Of a stretch of DNA of 64,000 nucleotides, positions 56,775-64,000 are shown in pieces. The notes beneath the pieces are model-generated. The model searched no databases and was not told the origin of the DNA. It was given only the letters and a program-made list of their open reading frames with translations. Numbering within the stretch: the first letter of the stretch is position 1; the number at the start of each line of letters is the position of its first letter. The translations under genes were made by a program, and so were the position numbers. Source of the DNA: Poa pratensis (lineage: Eukaryota; Streptophyta; Magnoliopsida; Poales; Poaceae); NCBI GenBank assembly GCA_947311845.1, contig CAMZMU010000111.1:14018006-14082005 (forward strand), written 5' to 3'.

Positions 56775-57566
56775 CAAATTCTTATGGGTTTTATGTTCAT
56801 GTAGGATAGGTCGCACTGGCGATGGGAGATGATGCCATGCGTTCTCTTAGTGCTGGCATGCATCTCAGCAGCCGGTTATCTCATTTGGCGCTATGAGGGC
56901 AGCTCAGGTGTCGCCGGAGGAGAGGAAACGAAGAGACGCCGGGGGTGGTCTATGATGAAGATGTGTGGATGCCTTGCTTCCGGAACGTCCACCCGGCGTG
57001 GCTTCTGACGTACATGCTCACATGCTCGACAATCTTCACTACACTTGCAGCCATCTCCATCTGTCGCTATCCTAGTCTGCGCTTCTTCTACACCCAGTAA
57101 GTGTACTTTATTCTGAGTAAATTATGAATTCATGTTGACAACACATCGAACTTGATAGAGATCATGATTTTCAGTCAATCTGGTTATGTCTTATGATATC
57201 ACCCTTTAGTCATGCAAATTCTCACTGATAGTTTGTTGTATCGCAGACGAAGGTGAACCAATACAGTGCTGAAGAACTTAACCTTGTTCTCGGGGGAAGT
57301 TTAGGCCAATGCAAACCCATATGTAAAAGACTTGCTGCGCATAGCAGGATATGTATTTTCTTTGTCCATGTCCATGTAATTTAATAGCTTTTGAATGTGT
57401 CCTATTTACTGGAGTAGCGAACTCGTTGTCATCTGAAGGATCCAGGGGGGCCACCGTCCCCCAACCCACTGCAAAATCTGTGAAGTATCCACTACAATTT
57501 TACCCATTTCCCCTAGTTTAACCCAAAACCTTGCTATTTTGCTCCTTTCAGCCCATCCCCCCCCCC
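56775..57566 (+). pseudogene. Tandem exon array, copy 2
   Basis: A near-identical repeat of copy 1, offset by 800 bp. The ATG is changed to AGG (56808-56810), and an extra G near 56913 alters the frame relation of the two halves. The donor GTAAGT after FYTQ is kept (57098). It follows a C-run of ~19 at 56757-56775. Confidence 0.6.
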
Positions 57567-58350
57567 CAATTCTTATGTGTTTTATGTTCATATAGGATAT
57601 GTCGCACTGGCGATGGGAGATGATGCCATGCGTTCTCTTAGTGCTGGCATGCATCTCAGCAGCCGGTTATCTCATTTGGCGCTATGAGGGCAGCTCAGGT
57701 GTCGCCGGAGGAGAGGAAAAGAAGAGACGCCGGGGGTGGTCTATGATGAAGATGTGTGGATGCCTTGCTTCCGGAACGTCCACCCGGCGTGGCTTCTGAC
57801 GTACATGCTCACATGCTCGACAATCTTCACTACACTTGCAGCCATCTTCATCTATAGCGATCCTAGTCTGCGCTTCTTCTACAACCAGTGAGTGTACTTT
57901 ATTCTGAGTAAATTATGAATTCATGTTGACAACACATCGACCTTGATAGAGATCATGATTTTAGTCAATCTGGTTATGTCTTATGATCTCACCCTTTAGC
58001 CATGCAAATTCTCATTGATAGTTTGTTGTATCTGAGACGAAGGTGAACCAATACAGTGTTGAAGAACTTAACCTTGTTCTCGGGGAAGTTTAGGCCAATG
58101 CAAACCCATATGTAAAAGACTTGCTGCGCATAGCAGGATATGTATTTTCTCTGTCCATGTCCATGTAATTTAATAGCTTTTGAATGTTTCCTATTTACTG
58201 GAGTAGCGAACTCGTTGTCATCTGAAGGATCCAGGGGGGCCACCGCCCCCCAACCCACTGCAAATCTGTGAAGTATCCACTACTATTTTACCCATTTGCC
58301 CCCCCCCCCCCCCCCAGTTTAACCCAAAACATTCATATTTTGCTCCTTTC
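57567..58350 (+). pseudogene. Tandem exon array, copy 3
   Basis: Offset 791 bp from copy 2. ATG is present (57599-57601) and opens a 66-codon frame. The HPAWLLTYMLTC segment lies in another register, as in copy 2. The donor is CA|GTGAGT near 57890. It ends with a C-run (58300-58315) and a diverged tail. Confidence 0.6.
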
Positions 58351-59457
58351 AGTCCATTTGCACCCCCCTTAAACCAAAATTTATGTCCCATGCTCCCACA
58401 GATCCTTAGCGTGATGTGTTAATGGGTCTACCACAAAAGGTTTTGCGATTCTCTCTAGTTCTGTTTGCTTCATTAATTGATCCGTTTGAGTGGTTAGGAA
58501 GGGTGATATTGTTGGCAATTGCATTTGGGAGAGAGAAACCCCACATTTGTAGAATGGAAGAAAACTGTCGTAGCTGGTATAGAGAAACTCTCATACGAGT
58601 AAAAGGGAAAACCAACTACTGAGGTCGTCTCCGCTCCTCTTAGTCCATTTTCTTGAAGTCATCTCTTCCAGTCTCCATATTCTTGATATCCTATCATAAT
58701 CCATTGGCAAGGAGATACCGACATAGAGTTTAAGTTGGATTCAAATATCACCAAGGAGGCAAGGAGGAAAGGAGCTACTGACAAGGAGGACGATTTGTAA
58801 TCATCATCCAGTTTGGTAAGTACTTCAAGCATCATCTAGCAAAACCAATAGCTTCACTGAACTAGACGCCGACGATGCTATCCCGACCTCATAACTGATC
58901 GTGAAACTATAGGATAGGAGGATATCGAAAACAACCTCTGAAATGTAAGGAAAATCATAACAGAAATTTCTACAGTAGCTCACCGATTGAAAATTGGAGA
59001 AGCGGAGTGAGCCAGCCAGCAGCACCACAGTTTGCAGGTCTGCAGCAGTAGACAAAGGAGAGAAATTGGAGAAGGGTGCTGAGCGGTCTACGCTGGCCCC
59101 CATGATAGTGCGGCCCACACGAGATGAGTAGCCGGATGACCGGAGAGGCGGTCCGGCGCGCGCGGATTGCGGAGTGGCGGAGGTAGAGGGAGGAGGAGCG
59201 GTTGAACCGTGGAGGCCTGACTAGAGACAAGGGACATGCAGCGGAGTAGCAGAGTCGTAGAAGGATAGGTCTCCGTCGTGACGTCGCCGTGCATTTGGCT
59301 AGACCAGTTCTATGGTTTTGAGCATGTCCAGGAATTGGGTACTGCGTGTCGAGGAATTCAGGAGGAGGAGGAGGAGGAGGGGTACTGGGTTTTGACGCAT
59401 CAAGCGATACGAACATGCACACATATGTGTCTGCTTTTTTAGCATCGTTATACTGCT
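58351..59457. other. Right flank of the tandem array and GC-rich patch
   Basis: 58579-58642 repeats 54781-54860 (see the left flank). 58.98-59.40 kb is GC-rich, with overlapping minus-strand frames and a GGA repeat (59360-59383); it may be the promoter side of a minus-strand gene remnant, but no motif supports a call. Confidence 0.4.
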
Positions 59458-59704
59458 CATAGTGGGGAGTAATATGCACATGTTACTACTATGTTTCTAC
59501 CTATATAGTGAGGAATGGCATGCATGTGATAACATAGAGGCATTAATTTATTATTTTGTATACTCATGTTGTATCGGGCAGTGTTATGTTACAGTAACTA
59601 ACTATGTTACTCCACTTGCCTCTCTCTTCATTAATTACATTGCACATCATCTTTTTTGTCTATGTGACATATATGTTACTATCTAATTTACTCTCCCATT
59701 ATGG
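59458..59704. mobile_element. MITE with CATAGTGGGGAGTAA-type termini
   Basis: The left end CATAGTGGGGAGTAATATG is mirrored by the right end TTTACTCTCCCATTATGG. The interior contains 'gtgttatgttacagtaactaa', shared with 54.1 kb. No clear target duplication. Confidence 0.65.
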
Positions 59705-60169
59705 CTAGTAACTGGTGAGGCATTGACATCAGTGTAGAGTCGAGCTGCCATGTGTTGCGGACATGAGAGCTAGAGATGCAGTTTTTGTTTTGGTCAGTCG
59801 TGATGGGTTCTGTCCTATACCGATCATGGAGGAGACAAAACACGGATTCAGAAGGTAAATCAAGGCGCTCCCATAACCAGATAGAACGCAAATCAAGAAT
59901 CTAAAGAGAAATTTAGATTATTTACTGAATGCTCAACCACGAAGAGCGCCCCCATAATCACAAACGAGTGTGAGTTTCGACATTATACAATCTGTTTTCA
60001 AAGGCTTATTCGTCTTTACATGGATGTTCTCTCATGCATGCTCATGCTCGTGCATATTCCTGTACCGATATCATCTCTATTTTGACAATCTCTACGTTTG
60101 ATGATCTGAAATATGAAATAACACAAGAACGATATGTATGACTATTCACGCACAAGTTTAATTTTGCTC
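59705..60169. other. No gene recognised
   Basis: AT-rich DNA with short frames only. Confidence 0.4.
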
Positions 60170-60545
60170 CCTAGAGTAAAGATTGCTCCCTTCACTTTTC
60201 TTTTTCAATAATGACGCCTACGAGTTTTTTAAAATCTGAAAAATAAAATCTGCATGTTGTCAATGATGTATCTCACAAACATACAAAATTTCAGTTTGAA
60301 ATACTAAATACTCCGAGCTACATAAAAATGAAAAATCTCTAAATCTGATTACACATTTTCATTTCTCTAAAATATACAAGATCTTATCATTTTTTGTAGC
60401 CCATAATATAAAGAATTTCGCATCAAAATTTTACATGCTAGTAGGATGCTTGACTCCATCTATAATTTTTTCAGATTTTTCTAAAACTTGTAACTATACT
60501 TTTTGAATTTTTTCAAATATAGGGATGAGTGGAACTCGGGAGTCA
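60170..60545. mobile_element. AT-rich element related to 40005-40375 (opposite orientation)
   Basis: 'Gcatgttgtcaatgatgtat' through 'gctacataaaaatgaaaaat' (60252-60335) is the inverted counterpart of 40215-40315. The motif 'aactcgggagtcaaa' lies near the right end. Confidence 0.55.
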
Positions 60546-61379
60546 AAATGACATTCCGACATAATCGCAGATATTTCTACCAGGTTTTGATAAAACCACA
60601 TTCGATGAAATTATTATCATAAAACCATCAATTTTTGAGTATAAAACAGATATACCTCGATTTATGACAACCGAAACTCACCAGTCAAGTGTCGAATGGT
60701 AGAGGAGACATCTCTCCATGCCATCAGTCAACACATATATCTCTTCGAATTTTTACTTTGTTAAACTTTATTTTTCTGAATAAATTTAATAAATCAAACT
60801 AAATGTATTGAACAAACTTTGAAACTTTTGAACTCATTTTTGCCAATATTGTTTTTATGTTTTTGCAGTTTTCGTATCTTTTGGCCAATTTTTTCAAAAA
60901 ATTCAAACTTTATAACAATATGAAAACAATATTCAAGTAGTTGATTCGGTAATTTAACGTGGATTGTACTGTTCAATTTTCCATTTTATTTTAAACTTTC
61001 AAATTTTAACCGAAGTTATAAAAACTATGAAAAGTTCAAATCGACTAGGCAAAACGAGTTTGAAACTTCCTAGTTTACTCCTTACATGTTGTTTGAATAA
61101 CTCAAACTTTCTATAACTACAAAAAAGTTAAATTCTTAGCGATGACATGCGGCGAACCTTCCAGGTTTACCGCGGCACTTCCCAATTTTAAATCGACGCA
61201 CATGAGCTCGAGGCAACCGAAAGCTAGATCGCGGCCTCGATGAAGTGTGGGGGTAGTGGATGAGTGTGGCGCCACTGTCCATAATTTTTTGAGGAGCCCT
61301 TTAAACTTTAATTATTTTGGTCAAGATAAATGTTCGTATATAATCATATCTACAATTTTTTTATTTTTGTGGCCATGGT
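60546..61379. other. AT-rich intergenic DNA
   Basis: No coding frame is supported. 'Ataaaaccacattcgatg' near 60592 faintly resembles MULE termini, but no partner was found. Confidence 0.4.
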
Positions 61380-63690
61380 TGTAATTGTTGTAGGAATTTC
61401 AATTATGAAGCTCATAATCTTGCTGAACGTGGCCGTTGACATGGTCATTTTGCTCAAAAGATATGAATGTTCATACATTATAGTTCATTTTGTGAAGATC
61501 TTTTAACAAAATATGTGAAAATCCATGTTTATCATTTTCCTAGAAACTAGTACACATGAAATAACTCCACGCCAAAAATACCCATTTGACATTTTCTACA
61601 TTCTATATTTTTTTCAAAACTCGGTAAAAATCTCATGAAAAACTATCCATGAGGGATAGAATCTTTCGACAATGCATGTGGCTTTTACAGAGAATCATAC
61701 TTTTCAACAATAAATGATTTTTTTTGAAGTTTTAGGACCGATTTAAAACACGCTTGTAATTAAAATTTGACTTGCTTTCGTGAAACTGGCCAAAATCCAT
61801 TTAAATTTGCGAAATCAGCTGGAAATTGAGACATATATCTTAATACCTAGAAACTGGCCATCAAATATGGTCTAATTCTGTGAAAAATCTAGAGGTGTTC
61901 TTTGCACTTGCTTAAAAAAACAATTTTGACACTTAGGAAATCAAAATTGAAAACTCCTTTTGGTACTATTGTTTATCATGGCAAGATGCATCTTTGTGTT
62001 AAATATGGTCACATTATCATGAACTATGCCATGGATTTTGTCATGAAGACGGTCATTTGGCTTGAAAGGCATGGATATTTATACATGATAGTCCATTTTA
62101 TAAAGTTTTTATTTTACAAAATTTATAGAAAACTATCTTAACCATTTTTCTTCTTGAAACCAGCACACGTAGAAGGACTCCACCAAGAGATTGCATTCTT
62201 TTTACTTTTTTTCAATGGGGGTAAGAATCATCGTCGGAACTATTCATTGCTAGGGCCTGAATCTTAAGATCTTTTTTGCATGGGTATGTTAAGACCACTT
62301 TTTTGCATTTTTAGCACCAAACTATAACACACATGTAATTCAAATTTGAATTAATTTTGAGAATTCGACAAAATTTATTTAAATGGGCGAGAAAATTTTA
62401 ATACTTGGCAATTGACCATCCATTATTGTATACTTTGTGTAGAAATTGGATATGTGTCATTTTTTCACCACATTGGATTTGCTTCACAAAAATATCATTT
62501 TAGCACTAGGAAAAAATTTATGACAAACAGTTGACTCCTTTTGGCACTACTGCTTGTCATGGCAAGATGCACCATTTTTCCAGATATGGTGACGTGGGCA
62601 TACCCTTCGGGTCCCCCACTATTGGTATACCTGGTGCGTCCCAGCTGAAGGCCCACCTGGCGGCCCAATGAAGCCCAAGAAGACACGACTTGGAGTACAA
62701 GACAATAACTCATGTAAACCCTACCTGGCTGCATATATAAAGCCAGGCAGGGACACCCTTTAGAGGGAGGGCAAATAGACAATAGACATACGACACAACA
62801 TACACGCATAGGCATAGCGAGACCGCGTCTCACACCATCGCCAATACGGCCACCATGTAATATCATCATCATCAATACCAGATCAGATAAGCAGGAGGTA
62901 GATCTTTACCTCACAATGAGGGGCCGAAACTTGGTAAATCCTTGCTTGTCAGCCGACGGAACTACCAGCGCGCCAAACCCTAGGTATCTCGACCTTGGGA
63001 TTTGCCGTGCTAACACCACATCATATGGTCATTGTGCCTTGGATATGGCTATGAACTTGGTCGTTTGGCTCGAAGACATGAATGGTCATACATGATAGTT
63101 CAATTTATGAAGTTGTTTTTTACAAAATATGTCAAAATTCATTTTTACGTACCATTTTTCCTTGCAGCTAGTACAAATAAAATAAAAGGACTCCACCAAA
63201 GGATTGAAATTATTTAAGACTTTGTTCTTATTTTTCTTCCAAACAATGTTAAATTCATCGACGAAACAATTCGAAGCTAGGGAATAAATCTTTCAACAAC
63301 CTCCATTAGTATTCCACAGAATCACACTTGGGTCGTTTAACATGATTTTTTATTTTTTAGCAGCAAACTAAAACACACATGTAATTTAAATATGAAATAC
63401 TTCCGAGAAAATGAAAGGAAATTAATGTGCAAAAGTAGATAGACACCGAGATAATTCGTAATACTTAAGAATTGGTCATTCAATATGGTATAAATTGTAC
63501 GGAAAATAGATATGTGCCTTTTTGCACCATATTCTTTACACTTGCTTCAGAAAAAACCTATTTTTTGCACCCGGAAATTTAAAAATACGGAGTAGTTTTT
63601 TGTGACAAAAAGTTAAAAACTACTTTTGGCATAGCTAGAAATACAAAATTTGCTTTTCGTATCCAAATACATATGTGCATACTATTTTAT
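61380..63690. repeat. Diverged ~0.6-kb tandem repeats, possibly CACTA-derived
   Basis: A motif of the type 'ggtcatttggctTgaaagacatgaat' followed by 'catacatgatagttcatttt' recurs at ~61437, ~62050 and ~63058. 'Ttttggyactaytgyttrtc' recurs at ~61958 and ~62539, and 'ccaccaa(a)ggattg' at ~62185 and ~63191. Copies are about 0.6 kb apart once the solo LTR is removed. Similar degenerate arrays occur in Triticeae CACTA elements; the assignment is tentative. Confidence 0.6.
62590..63023 (+). mobile_element. Solo LTR (434 bp) with TATGG target duplication
   Basis: It starts TGACGTGGGCATACCC and ends CACCACATCA, flanked by TATGG at 62585-62589 and 63024-63028. Removing it reconnects the host repeat. 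It contains a TATA box (TATATAA, 62734-62740) and lacks any internal domain, so it is the product of LTR-LTR recombination. The family is not identified. Confidence 0.88.
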
Positions 63691-64000
63691 TTTACCTTTT
63701 TGTTTGTGTTAAATACTTGGTAAAGATGAGCCTGCCATTCGTTCGACGTTAGCCGCCGTTAAAATGGACACATGTCCAGTGAGTACCCCAAGAGTTTCGT
63801 GGCAGCACTCAACAACATTGCCTGTTTGCCGAGTGCCCGATAAAATGCACTCAGCAAACAGGTCCTCGGTAATCCGGCCGATTCCATTATTGATGTCCAA
63901 ACTCAACAAAATTTACAATCCCCACTTTATACATCCAAACAAGATTTGGAATTACCCTTTGATTCCAACTAGTGAGCTTATACATACACATCGAAACAAC
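63691..64000. other. Segment with TTTGCCGAGTGC motifs (CACTA-like subterminal type)
   Basis: 'Tttgccgagtgcccgataaa' (63825-63844) is followed by the near-inverted 'tgcactcagcaaac'. Paired motifs of this kind are frequent in subterminal regions of grass CACTA transposons. No gene is supported. Confidence 0.5.

Noticed and set aside
58970..59481. 169-codon minus-strand frame
   Set aside because: Pro-tract and Arg/Ser-rich, with overlapping alternative frames. No motif.
63709..63909. 66-codon minus-strand frame near the right edge
   Set aside because: It lies in transposon-like TTTGCCGAGTGC sequence, with no domain.
1..64000. tRNA, rRNA genes or CRISPR-like arrays
   Set aside because: None recognised. 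The only tRNA-related sequences are retrotransposon primer sites, and the direct repeats found are tandem duplications without spacers.

Overview
The window is plant nuclear DNA, most likely from a Triticeae grass (wheat, barley, rye or Aegilops group). Three things suggest this: widely spaced intron-containing genes, nested multi-kilobase Gypsy LTR retrotransposons, and many grass-type MITEs (Stowaway, Tourist/Harbinger, fold-back types). No prokaryotic, viral or organellar segment was recognised. Family names rest on reading motifs by eye; no database was searched.

Layout. 1-845: 3' end of a PIF/Harbinger transposon. 2.47-3.60 kb: two related fold-back elements. 4.47-8.06 kb: an intact six-exon BSD-domain gene. 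10.04-11.32 kb: a four-helix membrane protein (DUF1218-like) pseudogene split by a LINE fragment. 11.34-13.82 kb: retroposon remnants and a Stowaway MITE. 13,823-37,050: one 23.2-kb Tekay/Del-type chromovirus with ~4-kb LTRs and a CCTGG target duplication, carrying an extra ORF upstream of gag. Its gag is split by a 9.25-kb Athila-type element (19,350-28,603, target duplication CACCA) that lacks reverse transcriptase and integrase and has an anomalous LTR-PBS-partial-LTR 3' end. 38-43.9 kb: MITEs and unassigned DNA. 43,865-45,633: a Mutator-like element (9-bp target duplication) carrying an N-lobe-less protein-kinase fragment, next to a decayed minus-strand ORF. 46,383-46,708: a two-exon defensin-like peptide gene. 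49,792-52,821: an eight-exon O-fucosyltransferase-family gene with a one-base frameshift at the start of its last exon. 55.97-58.35 kb: three ~0.8-kb tandem copies of a decayed exon plus flanks. 61.3-64 kb: degenerate repeats with CACTA-like character, interrupted by a solo LTR (62,590-63,023).

The host genes are unrelated to one another and do not form a pathway. The most informative signals are in the mobile DNA: the chimeric Athila 3' end, the extra ORF and possible spliced ORF of the chromovirus, the kinase-carrying MULE, and a cluster of single-base deletions at short homopolymers (about 28.6-33.4 kb) that looks more like consensus error than decay.
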